From NCBI GenBank assembly GCA_902462155.1, contig CABQAQ010000005.1:1-64000 (forward strand): DNA of 64,000 bases, read 5' to 3'. The translations under genes and the position numbers were made by a program. Of the stretch, positions 8,957-18,624 are shown piece after piece (position 1 is the stretch's first letter; every line of letters starts with the position of its first letter). The stretch is from an uncultured bacterium. GTDB lineage: Bacteria > Cyanobacteriota > Vampirovibrionia > Gastranaerophilales > Gastranaerophilaceae. The notes below the pieces were generated by a model. It was given only the letters and a program-made list of their open reading frames with translations. It did no database searches and was not told the DNA's origin.

Positions 8957-9870
8957 TCAAAAAAGCAAAAAAGAGTGACACTGGATTGAGAGTTTTAGAA
9001 GTATTAAAATTGCTAATTCAAGGCCCTTTATCTACGATCGATATTAGCAAACTCCTAGACTATGACAACGAAAATATTTATACCGAAGAAACAATAATAA
9101 AATATATTACAACTCTTAGGGTTTTAGGTTTTAATATTGATAAAAAAGATAAAAAGTATTATTTACATAATTATCCTGTTAATATTAACCTAGATATAAA
9201 TGAGCTTAAAACTCTTATTTATATTGAGAAATATTTATCCAGAATTAGACAAAAAGAGCTTTCTCATAATTTTTATTCTTTTCTTTCTGAAATAGAAAAA
9301 TGTTATGATTATAATACCATATATACTTATAACACTTATATTAAAGAATATAGAAAAGAATTGTTAAAAGAAAATACTAATTCTCTTGAAACTACAATTA
9401 TGAATAAACTTGATAATTTATGTAAAAATGGTCAAAAGTTAAAAGTTGATTATTGGGATAATTCTAAAAAATGTTTATTTACGTATTTTATTGAACCTAT
9501 GTATATTAAATTACTCAAAAATCATCTTTTCTTACAGTCTTATAATATTGATGAAAATGAATACCAATTGTTATTAATAACAAATATCAAAAATATAGTT
9601 CCAATGCCTCAAAGATCTTCTTTGTGCTGGACATCGTCAGAAGTTATTTTCAAACTATCTGATAAATTAGCTAGAGTCTATGAGCCTAGATATGACGAAA
9701 AATTACTGTATTGCTCTAGTGAAGAAATAATCGTTAAAAATTCCGAAGAGGATAAAGAAATATTATTACGCAGATTATTAAGATATGGGTCATATTGCAA
9801 GATTATAAAACCTAAAAAATATCAGATAAAATTTATTTCAATGCTGGATGATATTATAAGCTATTATTAA
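8953..9870 (+). CDS. WYL-domain transcriptional regulator (second of pair)
   Basis: This 305-aa paralogue of the upstream gene has the same order: an N-terminal HTH region (GPLSTIDISKLLDYDNE, then TIIKYITTLRVLGFNI), a linker, and a C-terminal WYL-like part (LLKNHLFLQSYN, then LLITNIKNI). The start overlaps the previous stop (ATGA), so the pair is co-translated and may act as a heterodimer, as proposed for other tandem WYL regulators. It converges on the histidine kinase at 9889-11154. Confidence 0.72.
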   Translation: MIKKAKKSDTGLRVLEVLKLLIQGPLSTIDISKLLDYDNENIYTEETIIKYITTLRVLGFNIDKKDKKYYLHNYPVNINLDINELKTLIYIEKYLSRIRQKELSHNFYSFLSEIEKCYDYNTIYTYNTYIKEYRKELLKENTNSLETTIMNKLDNLCKNGQKLKVDYWDNSKKCLFTYFIEPMYIKLLKNHLFLQSYNIDENEYQLLLITNIKNIVPMPQRSSLCWTSSEVIFKLSDKLARVYEPRYDEKLLYCSSEEIIVKNSEEDKEILLRRLLRYGSYCKIIKPKKYQIKFISMLDDIISYY

Positions 9871-9888
9871 ACTTATGAAAGTGCGTAA

Positions 9889-11154
9889 TTAATATATTTT
9901 ACTTAAAGGTAGCTTTATCCAAAATATGGATCCTACATTTATTTTGGACTCATAACCTATTTTGCCATTATGTAGTTCTATTATCTTCTTTGCCAATGCT
10001 AAGCCTATTCCAGAACCTTTACTTTTTCCTTTATTTGATTCTCTTGTTCTATAAAATAGCTCAAATATTTTATCTTTCTCACTTGCCTCTATACCTTCAC
10101 CTGTATCTTCTATTTCAAAACAAAAATAATGATCCTCAAGATATGTTGTTATCGTTATATGGCCATAATTTGGAGTATATTTTATAGCATTATTGATTAA
10201 ATTAGAAATAACTTGTTTAACTCTTTTCGGATCAACATCTATGGGTGTTGATATAAGAAATAATTTTGTTTCTATATTTTTTATATTGAGATTATTTTCA
10301 AACATAGATATTGCATCTATTACTATTTTTTTTGAATCTACTTTTTCAAAATCCAGTTGAATTTTATTTAAATCAATCTTTGAAAAATTAAGAATATCAT
10401 CTAGAATCTGTGTAAGATAATTCGTACTATTTATTATCTGTTTTACATAATTATTAACCTTAGCTTTATCATTGAAATCTGTATTGCTTAGAAAATTACT
10501 GAAACCTAAAATAGAATTTAAAGGTGTTTTTATTTCGTGCGACATAGTAGCTAAAAATTGTGTCTTTGCTTCATTACTGTTCAATGCTTTCTTGTAATAA
10601 TATGAATTTTTTATAAACATAGATACATTTTCAAATATTACTTCAAGCATATTTATATCAGAATCTACAAGACTCTCCTTAGGATGATAAATAAAACATA
10701 TTCCATATACATCTTCTTCAGACATCACTATAAATATATTATAATAAGGAGCTATATCATTAAATATTTTTGATTCTGTTATCATGGCTTTTGTTGTTTT
10801 ATAACAATTTAAAAAATTTTTAATATATTCTAGCTGATCTTTATGTTGGTTGTCTGATTGATATTGAAGAACAAAATCACCTTGATAATTATTAAATTTG
10901 AAAAAACAGTCAAATTCAATTTTTATAAGCTGATTTATACTCTTACTTATTCTTTCATAATCAAATTCCTCTGCTATTTTAGCATTTGTTCTTTTATTTA
11001 TATCGTTTACCAGTTGCCATTTTTGTTCATTTATAAAATATTTGTTCAAATATTCATTTAGAATTTCTTCTTTCTCTTTGGGATCTAATCTATTAAGTTG
11101 ATCCAGTTTATCTGACTTGTTTAGTTTATTAAATTTTTCTAAAGGGTAAGACAT
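9889..11154 (-). CDS. soluble sensor histidine kinase
   Basis: The protein is 421 aa from the ATG at 11154, which has AGGAG upstream; a longer frame to 11292 would cross the gmk promoter. It has a predicted cytosolic N-terminal sensory region (about residues 60-190, GAF-like in layout), then HisKA with the phospho-acceptor in ATMSHEIKTPLNSILGF, and a HATPase_c domain with N-box (NLINNAIKY), G1 (DTGEGI) and G2 (GSGIGLALAKKI). No membrane segment is seen and no response regulator lies next to it, so the partner is encoded elsewhere. It is divergent from gmk. Confidence 0.88.
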   Translation of the reverse strand: MSYPLEKFNKLNKSDKLDQLNRLDPKEKEEILNEYLNKYFINEQKWQLVNDINKRTNAKIAEEFDYERISKSINQLIKIEFDCFFKFNNYQGDFVLQYQSDNQHKDQLEYIKNFLNCYKTTKAMITESKIFNDIAPYYNIFIVMSEEDVYGICFIYHPKESLVDSDINMLEVIFENVSMFIKNSYYYKKALNSNEAKTQFLATMSHEIKTPLNSILGFSNFLSNTDFNDKAKVNNYVKQIINSTNYLTQILDDILNFSKIDLNKIQLDFEKVDSKKIVIDAISMFENNLNIKNIETKLFLISTPIDVDPKRVKQVISNLINNAIKYTPNYGHITITTYLEDHYFCFEIEDTGEGIEASEKDKIFELFYRTRESNKGKSKGSGIGLALAKKIIELHNGKIGYESKINVGSIFWIKLPLSKIY

Positions 11155-11229
11155 GATTACATAACTCCTAAAAATATACAAAAGAAGTATATCATAGTAG
11201 ATTATCTTAATTAGGTATATATTTTCCAT

Positions 11230-11257
11230 TTGTATTTTGAAATAATTCAAGTATAAT
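11230..11257 (+). promoter_or_regulatory. promoter of gmk, near-leaderless
   Basis: TTGTAT (11230-11235), a 16-base spacer and TATAAT (11252-11257). The gmk ATG is 6 bases after the -10, which implies a leaderless or almost leaderless mRNA. Confidence 0.6.
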
Positions 11258-11263
11258 TTATTT

Positions 11264-11830
11264 ATGCTAAAAAAAGTTGGAAAATTATTCATAATCTCAG
11301 GACCATCCGGTGTGGGTAAAGGTACTTTAATTTCGGAATTTATAAAAATGAATCATGATGTTAAGTTATCTATATCTGTTACCACCCGCAAACCACGCAA
11401 AAATGAAAAAGATGGTATTAATTACTTTTTTGTTTCTCATAAAGAATTTCAAGAATCTATTGATAATAAAGAGTTCTTAGAATATGCAAAATATAGCGAT
11501 AACTTTTATGGTACAAAAAAAGCTTATGTTGAAAAAAAACTTAATGAGGGTTTTAATCTTATACTTGAAATTGATATTCAAGGCGCTTTTCAGATAAAAG
11601 AAAGAGTACCTGATTCTGTTTCTATTTTCATTTATCCTCCATCCTTTGAAGAATTAGAAAAACGTATCCGTGGTCGTAATACAGAAGAAGAAGATGTTAT
11701 TCAAAAACGCCTGACATTTGCTAAAAATGAACTGTCTAATGCCAAAAAATTTGATTATATTGTTGTAAATAATAACTTTAACTGTGCTTTAGATGAATTA
11801 AATAAAATCTTTATAAAAGAAAGGATTTAA
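11264..11830 (+). CDS. gmk: guanylate kinase
   Basis: This 188-aa enzyme phosphorylates GMP to GDP with ATP in the cytosol. The P-loop GPSGVGKGT is near residue 15. The GMP-binding segment TTRKPRKNEKDGINYFF and the lid region RIRGRNTEEEDVIQKRL are intact. Length and order are typical. There is no Shine-Dalgarno; the start follows a -10 box closely. coaBC follows 8 bases after the stop, so nucleotide and coenzyme A genes appear to share a transcript. Confidence 0.96.
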   Translation: MLKKVGKLFIISGPSGVGKGTLISEFIKMNHDVKLSISVTTRKPRKNEKDGINYFFVSHKEFQESIDNKEFLEYAKYSDNFYGTKKAYVEKKLNEGFNLILEIDIQGAFQIKERVPDSVSIFIYPPSFEELEKRIRGRNTEEEDVIQKRLTFAKNELSNAKKFDYIVVNNNFNCALDELNKIFIKERI

Positions 11831-11838
11831 TTTTTTAA

Positions 11839-13089
11839 GTGTTATATAACAAAAATATTCTTATAGGAATTACAGCCGGTATTGCTGCTTATAAAATTTT
11901 ACCGCTTATACGAATGTTAAAAAAACAACGAGCTAATGTCAAAACCGTTGTTACAAATAATGCCCTTAATTTTGTTACACCACTTTCATTGCAGACTCTG
12001 ACGCAGAATAAAGTTTTTTTTGATGAGTTTAATACTTCTGATTTTGATATAGAACATATTTCGCTTTGTCAATGGGCAGATATGTTTTTAATTGCACCTG
12101 TTACTGCAAATAGTATTTCTAAATTAGCCTATGGCATCTGTGATAATTTACTTACTTCTATTGCTATTGCTTTTGATCCTAATAAACCTATTGTTATTGC
12201 ACCTGCTATGAACAATAATATGTGGAATAATGAGATTATTAAAAAAAATATAGAAATATTATCAAAAAGAAAATCTTATAATATTCTATATCCGGAAAAA
12301 GGTCCTTTAGCTTGCAATGTCAATGGGGATGGTCGTCTTTGTAATATTGAGAATATTTTTGATTTTATATTAAAGTATTTTGAAAATAAAAATACAGAAA
12401 CAAATCTTACCATAGATAAAAATTTATACGAAAATGATAGTTATAGTCTTGAAGGTAAAAGAATACTCATTACAGCAGGTGGTACTGTAGAAAATATTGA
12501 TCCTGTAAGATATATAAGCAATTATAGTTCCGGAAAAATGGGCATAGCTCTTGCGGATATTGCTTCTTCTTTAAATGCTAGTGTCGAACTTATTTCTACT
12601 TTTGATTTTAAATCTGATAATTATAAAGTTACTATCAAAAAATCAGCTTTAGAAATGTTTGAGTATATAAAAAATATAAAAGATAATTTTAATATTATTG
12701 TTATGGCTGCCGCTGTAGCTGATTATAGACCAAGACAAATAAGTTTACAAAAAATAAAGAAAAATCAAGAAAATTTAACTATTAATCTTATTAAAAATCC
12801 TGATATTTTATCTTATATTTCGGCTAATAAATCTTATGATAAACAGATTATTATTGGGTTTTGTGCTGAGTCTGAAAATTTAATTGATAATGCTAAATTA
12901 AAAATCTCAAATAAAAAATGTGATTATCTTATTGCTAATGATATATCAAGAAAGGATATTGGTTTTTCTTCTTCTGATAATGAAGTTTATATTATTGATA
13001 AAAATCTCACTATTACAAAAATTAATAAAGACTCAAAAATAAATATTGCTAAAAAAATATGGAAATATGTCTGTTATGAAAATAAATGA
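11839..13089 (+). CDS. coaBC: bifunctional phosphopantothenoylcysteine decarboxylase/synthetase
   Basis: 416 aa. The N-terminal CoaC flavoprotein domain (residues 1-175) has GITAGIAAYK, a PAMNNNMW active-site loop and the GPLACNVNGDGRL loop with the catalytic Cys. The C-terminal CoaB domain (from about 205) begins ITAGGTVENIDPVRYISNYSSG. Together they ligate cysteine to phosphopantothenate and decarboxylate the product, two steps of coenzyme A synthesis. The start is GTG and lies 8 bases after gmk. The 3' end overlaps the Nif3-family gene by 14 bases. Confidence 0.95.
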   Translation: MLYNKNILIGITAGIAAYKILPLIRMLKKQRANVKTVVTNNALNFVTPLSLQTLTQNKVFFDEFNTSDFDIEHISLCQWADMFLIAPVTANSISKLAYGICDNLLTSIAIAFDPNKPIVIAPAMNNNMWNNEIIKKNIEILSKRKSYNILYPEKGPLACNVNGDGRLCNIENIFDFILKYFENKNTETNLTIDKNLYENDSYSLEGKRILITAGGTVENIDPVRYISNYSSGKMGIALADIASSLNASVELISTFDFKSDNYKVTIKKSALEMFEYIKNIKDNFNIIVMAAAVADYRPRQISLQKIKKNQENLTINLIKNPDILSYISANKSYDKQIIIGFCAESENLIDNAKLKISNKKCDYLIANDISRKDIGFSSSDNEVYIIDKNLTITKINKDSKINIAKKIWKYVCYENK

Positions 13090-13831
13090 TGTAATAAAAA
13101 TATTAGAAGAAAAAATCCCTTTAGATACTCAAGAAAATTGGGATAATTCAGGTTGGCAAATTTGTTTTGATAAATTATATACTTCTTCTTATGATAATAA
13201 TGTATATAGTACTGTAAATGGTATTTTACTTGCTGTTACTGTAGATGATTCTGTTTTAGACTTTGCTATTAATAATTCTTGTAATCTTATTATTTCTCAC
13301 CATCCTATTATTTTTCCTTCTATTAAACTTATTAATGACCCTATTATTATTAAAGCTATTCAAAATAATATCTCTATTTATAGTACTCATACTAATTATG
13401 ATAAATATACTACCAGTAAAAGTTTAGCTAATTATCTTGGCTTTTTTGATCTTATTGATTTTAATGATTATATTAAAATAGCTACGGTAGAAAATTTTGA
13501 TATAGATAAATTTATTATTGATATTAAAGAAAAATTATGTATAGAAAAAATTAAAATAGCAAATTATAATAATAGAAAAAAGATCTCATCTATAGGTATC
13601 TGTTCCGGATCAGGCGGTGATTTTCTTTCTTCTTTAGAAAATAAAATCGATTTATTTATATCTTCGGATCTTAAATATCATCAAGTCATCGCAAATTCTA
13701 ACATTATCGCATTTGATATCGGACATCTTGAAAGTGAAGTCCCTTCTTTAAATGTTCTGTATAATATTCTTGTTAATCTTAATCTAAAGGTCTTTATTGC
13801 TGATGAAAAAAATATATGGTCTTATAAATAA
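13076..13831 (+). CDS. Nif3-like dinuclear metal-centre protein (DUF34)
   Basis: 251 aa from an ATG inside the end of coaBC (14-base overlap). Family features: the DTQENWDNSGWQI opening, ISHHPIIF with metal-binding His residues, THTNYD, and a C-terminal metal segment (DIGHLESE). The family (NIF3/YbgI, GTP cyclohydrolase I type 2-like) forms hexameric rings with two metals per subunit; the reaction is not settled. The protein is a little short in the middle but otherwise complete. Its 3' end overlaps the start of the secreted-protein gene at 13803. Confidence 0.88.
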   Translation: MKINDVIKILEEKIPLDTQENWDNSGWQICFDKLYTSSYDNNVYSTVNGILLAVTVDDSVLDFAINNSCNLIISHHPIIFPSIKLINDPIIIKAIQNNISIYSTHTNYDKYTTSKSLANYLGFFDLIDFNDYIKIATVENFDIDKFIIDIKEKLCIEKIKIANYNNRKKISSIGICSGSGGDFLSSLENKIDLFISSDLKYHQVIANSNIIAFDIGHLESEVPSLNVLYNILVNLNLKVFIADEKNIWSYK

Positions 13832-14402
13832 TTATAAATTTCTTTTATTATTATTTCTTTTATTATTTAATATATTTATTTCTGTAAACTTAAATGCTAT
13901 TGCCTATGAAACTGTTGTTATTGATTTCCCTTATTCTACTTGGAAACCTATTTTATATAAAAAAACTTCCGGTGGTAGTATTGTTCAATTTATAAAAAAA
14001 TCCGAGTCAAAAAATAACTATTCTGAGTCTGTTATTTTTCATTCTTATAGAAATACAAGTGTAAATTCTAGATTCCTAATACAATCTCTTTTACAGAAAT
14101 CTTTCAGGCAATCTAATATAGAAAATATTAAACCAAGATACCTTAAACTTGATCCTGATGATTCAATTGCCTTATGGTGTAGTGACTCTAAAGGTATTAG
14201 CTCTATTAAACAATGCGAAATTATTCGATCTACTAAAGCTTTAACTAAAGGTGTTATTACTATGAGGTATATATCTAAAAATCCTTCTCACTTTAAATCT
14301 GTACAAAATACTTGGATTAATACTCTAGTTAATACAAAATTATATTATAGCTATTATCGCTGGGAAAGAGTTATGAATAAAGCTGTTACTTTTGAACTTT
14401 AA
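13803..14402 (+). CDS. secreted hypothetical protein
   Basis: The 199-aa product starts at the ATG at 13803 inside the end of the Nif3-family gene. It has a clear signal peptide: Lys residues, then a Leu/Phe-rich core (FLLLLFLLLFNIFISV) to about residue 30, with likely cleavage after NAIA. The mature part has WKPILYKKTSGG and two Cys residues near 125-138 that could form a disulfide. I recognise no family. It lies between a Nif3-family gene and a secreted amylase-like gene, suggesting an envelope role. Confidence 0.65.
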   Translation: MKKIYGLINNYKFLLLLFLLLFNIFISVNLNAIAYETVVIDFPYSTWKPILYKKTSGGSIVQFIKKSESKNNYSESVIFHSYRNTSVNSRFLIQSLLQKSFRQSNIENIKPRYLKLDPDDSIALWCSDSKGISSIKQCEIIRSTKALTKGVITMRYISKNPSHFKSVQNTWINTLVNTKLYYSYYRWERVMNKAVTFEL

Positions 14403-14475
14403 TACTATTTATATAACATTATTTCTACTATTTTTAGAGGCTTTTTTAATTTCTTATTCAATTTATAATATTTTT

Positions 14476-16131
14476 ATGAAAATATTACATAAACTTATTA
14501 TAACTTATACTATTCTTTCCTTAACCTCTATAACAAACTTAGAGGCAAAAGAAACAATCTACAATAAATATTCCAACAACAATTTGCTTGTTGATACTAA
14601 TATAGATAAAAATTTTAATCAAAATGAAATCATTAAAGAAAATAATCAACAAAATGATCCGACATTCGAAAATAAGATAAATTACAAAAATGATTTAGCA
14701 ACTTTATTTGCTAACAATGAAGCTATTATTTATGAGCTAAATATACGAACATTTAATGCCTTAGATCTGAATGGTAACGATATTATAGAATTTGAAAAAG
14801 GTGAAAAAAGTGGAACATTTATAAATGCTATTGATAGACTAGATCAGCTTTTAAAGTTCCATATAAATACAATACATATTCTTCCTATAACAAAAATAGG
14901 TAAAATTAAATCCATAGGTACAGCAGGTTCTGTATATGCACTTAATAGCTTTACTGAACTTAATGAACAATTAGATGACAAAAATAATGACTTAGATGTA
15001 AAAAAAGAAGCAAAAAAATTTGTACAAGAATGTCATAAAAGGAATATACGTGTTATTGTAGATCTACCTAGTTGCGGTGCTTATGATTATTTTCTTTCTA
15101 ATCCCGAGCTGTTCTTAAAAAAGAATAATAAATTAAGTATAATCCCTGCAGATTGGTTAGATGTAAGATTATTCAAAACTATAAATCCGGATAACTCTTT
15201 AAACCAAAATATTTTAGACTTACACAAAAAATATATAGATCTTATGTTTGAACTACAGGTTGATGGTATAAGAGCAGATGTTGCAACATTAAAACCATTT
15301 AACTTCTGGTATCAACTTATAAATTATGCAAAGTCTAAAGATAAAGAATTCCTATTTTTAGCTGAAGCATCTGATAGTTGGAATGAAAGTGTTTCACCTT
15401 ATGTCCCGTTTACGAACTTCAATATGCTCTTAAAAGCCGGGTTTGATGGGTATTATGGTAGCTTTTTCAACTTCAAAAATTTTAGCTCTGCCTCACAATT
15501 AGAACAACTTGTTAAGTTTAATATTAAGCTATCTAAAAAGTATAATTACAAAAAATCAGTTATAGGTTGCTTTTCTACTCATGACGAATTAAGCCCTATA
15601 TTAATAGGTGGAAAAAATTTCTCTATTATGACTATGTGGCTAAATGCAACTTTACCTTTTAATCCTTATTTTGTTGATGGAATCTATGGGGCTGATGATT
15701 ATATTTATAAATATTCTAACAAAAAAGCAGATGTTACTTTTACAGATGATAATGTCTATTATGTTCACGAGGGAAAATTTGATATATTTAATTTTTCAAG
15801 AAAACCTTTAGATTCAGATCCTATTTTAATTAGTGAATTTGTTAATTCTATGCAATTTAGAAAATCTTATCAAAATATTGTAAATAAAGGTAATTTTAGA
15901 TTAATAAAAACTAATAATAAAAATATATTCGCATTTGTACGTAGCTTTGGTAAACAAAATATTATAGTTATCCTTAATAAGGATACAAAATCAGAACAAA
16001 AAATAAATATAAAACTAAAAATTAATGGCAAAATAAGACCTATAAGATCTAAAGACTATATTAAATATAAAGATAAAGTTATTTCAGGAATAATACAGCC
16101 TTCAGATATACTTGTATTTTTTGTAGAGTAA
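14476..16131 (+). CDS. secreted GH13 alpha-amylase family protein
   Basis: 551 aa from the ATG at 14476, which gives a signal peptide (KILHKLIITYTILSLTSIT, then LEA). The GH13 barrel is recognisable: IYELNIRTFNALD, DLPSCGAYDY, DGIRADVATL with the nucleophile Asp (region II), FLAEASDSW with the acid/base Glu (region III) and CFSTHDELSP with the transition-state Asp (region IV). The C-terminal beta domain is present. All three catalytic carboxylates appear intact, so a starch/glycogen-type alpha-glucan hydrolase or transferase acting outside the cytosol is likely. A TTG at 14392 would extend it but would hide the signal peptide. Confidence 0.85.
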   Translation: MKILHKLIITYTILSLTSITNLEAKETIYNKYSNNNLLVDTNIDKNFNQNEIIKENNQQNDPTFENKINYKNDLATLFANNEAIIYELNIRTFNALDLNGNDIIEFEKGEKSGTFINAIDRLDQLLKFHINTIHILPITKIGKIKSIGTAGSVYALNSFTELNEQLDDKNNDLDVKKEAKKFVQECHKRNIRVIVDLPSCGAYDYFLSNPELFLKKNNKLSIIPADWLDVRLFKTINPDNSLNQNILDLHKKYIDLMFELQVDGIRADVATLKPFNFWYQLINYAKSKDKEFLFLAEASDSWNESVSPYVPFTNFNMLLKAGFDGYYGSFFNFKNFSSASQLEQLVKFNIKLSKKYNYKKSVIGCFSTHDELSPILIGGKNFSIMTMWLNATLPFNPYFVDGIYGADDYIYKYSNKKADVTFTDDNVYYVHEGKFDIFNFSRKPLDSDPILISEFVNSMQFRKSYQNIVNKGNFRLIKTNNKNIFAFVRSFGKQNIIVILNKDTKSEQKINIKLKINGKIRPIRSKDYIKYKDKVISGIIQPSDILVFFVE

Positions 16132-16217
16132 CTTTATAATGTAGATATAAAACTAATTTGAAAATAATTAGGATTTTGTAATATAATGTAAAATAATTAA
16201 AAAGATAGGATTTTTTT

Positions 16218-16568
16218 ATGGGAAAACATGTTGATACTATTCCAATAGAAGTTTATATTCTTACAGCAGATCACGATATTCGAGGAACTGTTCACGTAGC
16301 TAAATATGCTGATACTAATCGTGAATTGACTGATCTTCTAAATGATAAGGAACGTCGCTTTTTAGCTGTTACTAATGTTGAAATTATTCCTAGAAATTCA
16401 TCTGCTCCTCCTAGAAGATATAATTTCTTAGAAGTTCATATGGAATATATTCTAATGGTTCATCCTATTTCTCAGGTTGTTTTTAAAGAATCCGGTAGAG
16501 ATTTCAAGTCTGATTTATCTAAATTTAGAGAATTACGAAATAAATTAAATCTAACTAAACCGTTTTAA
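16218..16568 (+). CDS. conserved small protein (DUF6812-like)
   Basis: This 116-aa protein has the beta-rich pattern IPIEVYILTADHDIRGTVHV, then DLLNDKERRFLAVTNVEI, then an EVHMEYILMVHPI strand. It resembles short conserved proteins of Cyanobacteria and Melainabacteria that I associate with DUF6812; I am only moderately sure of the family number. The function is unknown. A TATAAT element and GATAGGA precede the ATG. It is followed by a strong bidirectional terminator shared with the convergent gene. Confidence 0.75.
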   Translation: MGKHVDTIPIEVYILTADHDIRGTVHVAKYADTNRELTDLLNDKERRFLAVTNVEIIPRNSSAPPRRYNFLEVHMEYILMVHPISQVVFKESGRDFKSDLSKFRELRNKLNLTKPF

Positions 16569-16631
16569 TTTTCATTTGGTATAGCATCTAAAGAATATTT
16601 CGTTTCAAAAGATAAATTATACAAATAAGGA

Positions 16632-16680
16632 TAAAAAAGAGCGTTCTATTATATAAATATAATAGAACGCTCTTTTTATT
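16632..16680 (+). terminator. bidirectional rho-independent terminator
   Basis: A near-perfect hairpin (AGAGCGTTCTATTATAT paired with its complement, one-base loop region) has A-runs before and T-runs after. It serves both the gene ending at 16568 and the convergent gene ending at 16680. Confidence 0.9.
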
Positions 16681-18305
16681 TATGAATCATTTTCTTTTCC
16701 TATAATATCAGCAATATCTTTTTCCGGAGTTGATCCTAGTTGCTTTAGATCTAATATTCTTTTAAGAGTATTTTCCATTGATGGGTTTATTGAACTTGAT
16801 ATATTTTCAGATAAATAAATATCTTTTATATCGTAATTGTATTTTAAATTAAATAAATGCGTTATTGTCTGCAAATTATACTCTGTAATAATTATATTAA
16901 TAGGTATATTTTTATTTTTACAAGAAGATATTAATTTATCAATAATTTTATATACAAGTGAGTAATCATAATATGATGTAATGTGAGTTATATTTTTAGC
17001 ACTAAACTTAAAAGATAATGAGATTATATGAACTTCATCCGGAATTTCATTTAAGAATTTATCAAAATAAATATCATAAGGACCAATTTTATTTAATAGG
17101 CCAATTACTATAATATATTTTATTTTATCATTATTTATTTGATCAATAAGTGCATCAAGCTGCTTATTAATTACATCAAAATCATATCCTATCTGTATTT
17201 TATCAATAGTAATATCTCTTTTAAAACCAGAATTCTGATCAATGTTCTTTAAAATAGGAGAGAAATCATTATCAATAATTTTCTGCATACCTACACCTGC
17301 TACAGTATTTGTAGTATATATTAAACCTCGAATAATATTTAAATAATTACCTTGAGGATTTCTTGTAACCAGAATAGAACCTGGAAATGTCGAAAAATCC
17401 ATTTCTAAATTGTCTAATGATTTCTGATAATGACCTATTAAATGTGGGAATTTTTTAAACTCATCATAGCTATGTGCCAAAATCAAAGTATCGTGAGTAT
17501 ATACATATAAATCAGGAATATCTTTTGTGTATTCTAAAAAATTATATAAATCAATTAAAGAATTACCTGTAACTAAAATAGCGTGTCCTTTTTTATATCT
17601 AAAAAAAACTTCATTTAGTCTTATTTCACCAAACTTTTCTTTCTTTGCCTTTGTTAGTTGATTCTCCGCTTTTAAGCTAAATTGAGAAAATTTCTCTATT
17701 CTTGATTTTATCTTCTCTATGCTTGCAGAAGTAAAATTAAAACTACTTAATATTTTTATTATCTCTAATTGAATATCCGGTAAATCAATATTATAACTCC
17801 GAAGTTCATTTAATGTAAGACTTGTATTCTGCAGTAAAAATAAAAATAGCTCATATAAATTTTTTCGTTCTGTGTCTAAATTTGTATTCTTATTAATACT
17901 CTGCTTTTCACCTTGTTTAATCGCTTCTAAAAAGTCAAAATCTTTACACTCATCTATGTATGACTTTAGTATCTGACAATCTTGATTATGTTTTTCACAG
18001 TAACTTATATACTTTCTTTCAGAATCACATCTTTTATTTATAACTGATTTCAGATATTCTTTAAATTCACTTCTGTTAACTTCCATATTAAAGCTTAGTA
18101 CACATAATCCTTGGATTACATCAAGTTTATATTCCTGATTTACTATTCCAAAATCTTCAAGCTTTAATAAATAATAGGATAATTGTTTTAATTCATAAAG
18201 CAAAATTTCCTTTACTGCCGTCAATACCGGATCAGCTACACAAGATACTTCACCTCCATATTTTATACATTTTGCTACATTCTGAGCTTTAAAGTAATCA
18301 AACAT
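16680..18305 (-). CDS. hybrid cluster protein homologue lacking metal ligands
   Basis: 541 aa, about the length of hybrid cluster protein/hydroxylamine reductase (Hcp), and the scaffold follows it. The N-terminus MFDYFKAQNVAK aligns with Hcp MFCxQCxQTAK but both leading Cys are lost, while C13 and C22 remain. GHAILVTGNSLIDL replaces the ligand His by Asn. VYTHDTLILAHSYD lacks the ligand Glu. GSILVTRNPQGNY has Pro where Hcp has Cys. The later Cys ligands (YIIVIGLLNK, SLSFKFSAKN) are also absent. It therefore should not bind the hybrid Fe-S-O cluster. It may be a structural or sensing paralogue, or another enzyme on the old fold. It starts at the ATG at 18305. Confidence 0.7.
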   Translation of the reverse strand: MFDYFKAQNVAKCIKYGGEVSCVADPVLTAVKEILLYELKQLSYYLLKLEDFGIVNQEYKLDVIQGLCVLSFNMEVNRSEFKEYLKSVINKRCDSERKYISYCEKHNQDCQILKSYIDECKDFDFLEAIKQGEKQSINKNTNLDTERKNLYELFLFLLQNTSLTLNELRSYNIDLPDIQLEIIKILSSFNFTSASIEKIKSRIEKFSQFSLKAENQLTKAKKEKFGEIRLNEVFFRYKKGHAILVTGNSLIDLYNFLEYTKDIPDLYVYTHDTLILAHSYDEFKKFPHLIGHYQKSLDNLEMDFSTFPGSILVTRNPQGNYLNIIRGLIYTTNTVAGVGMQKIIDNDFSPILKNIDQNSGFKRDITIDKIQIGYDFDVINKQLDALIDQINNDKIKYIIVIGLLNKIGPYDIYFDKFLNEIPDEVHIISLSFKFSAKNITHITSYYDYSLVYKIIDKLISSCKNKNIPINIIITEYNLQTITHLFNLKYNYDIKDIYLSENISSSINPSMENTLKRILDLKQLGSTPEKDIADIIGKENDS

Positions 18306-18360
18306 CTTTTATTTCTCTTTTCATTATTTACTTAAGTATTTTTTACTATAATCAAAAAAG

Positions 18361-18624
18361 TTATTTAAATATTTCGTCAAATTTTCCTTGATCATCAAGT
18401 GCCTTTATATCGTCATATCCACCAATCCTTACATTATCCACTATAATCTGTGGTACTGTTACATCACCTTCTATTTTATAGTATTCTCCTATTCTCTCTC
18501 TTAAATCTTTATCCTCATTTGTTATGTCAATTCCCTTATACTCGACACCTCTTTCATCTAATAGTTCAAGTGCCTTTATGCTATAAGGACAAGTTGGCAT
18601 ATAGTATATTTCTACTTTCTTCAT
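18361..18624 (-). CDS. glutaredoxin with CPYS active site
   Basis: This 87-aa protein has the glutaredoxin fold: VEIYYMPTCPYSIKALELL, then TVPQIIVDN (cis-Pro loop) and IGGYDDIKAL (glutathione-binding GG). The active site is Cys-Pro-Tyr-Ser, lacking the usual second Cys of GrxC/Grx3 (CPYC), so monothiol chemistry is expected. It lies upstream of the hybrid-cluster-protein homologue on the same strand with a 55-base gap, so co-transcription is possible. Confidence 0.9.
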   Translation of the reverse strand: MKKVEIYYMPTCPYSIKALELLDERGVEYKGIDITNEDKDLRERIGEYYKIEGDVTVPQIIVDNVRIGGYDDIKALDDQGKFDEIFK

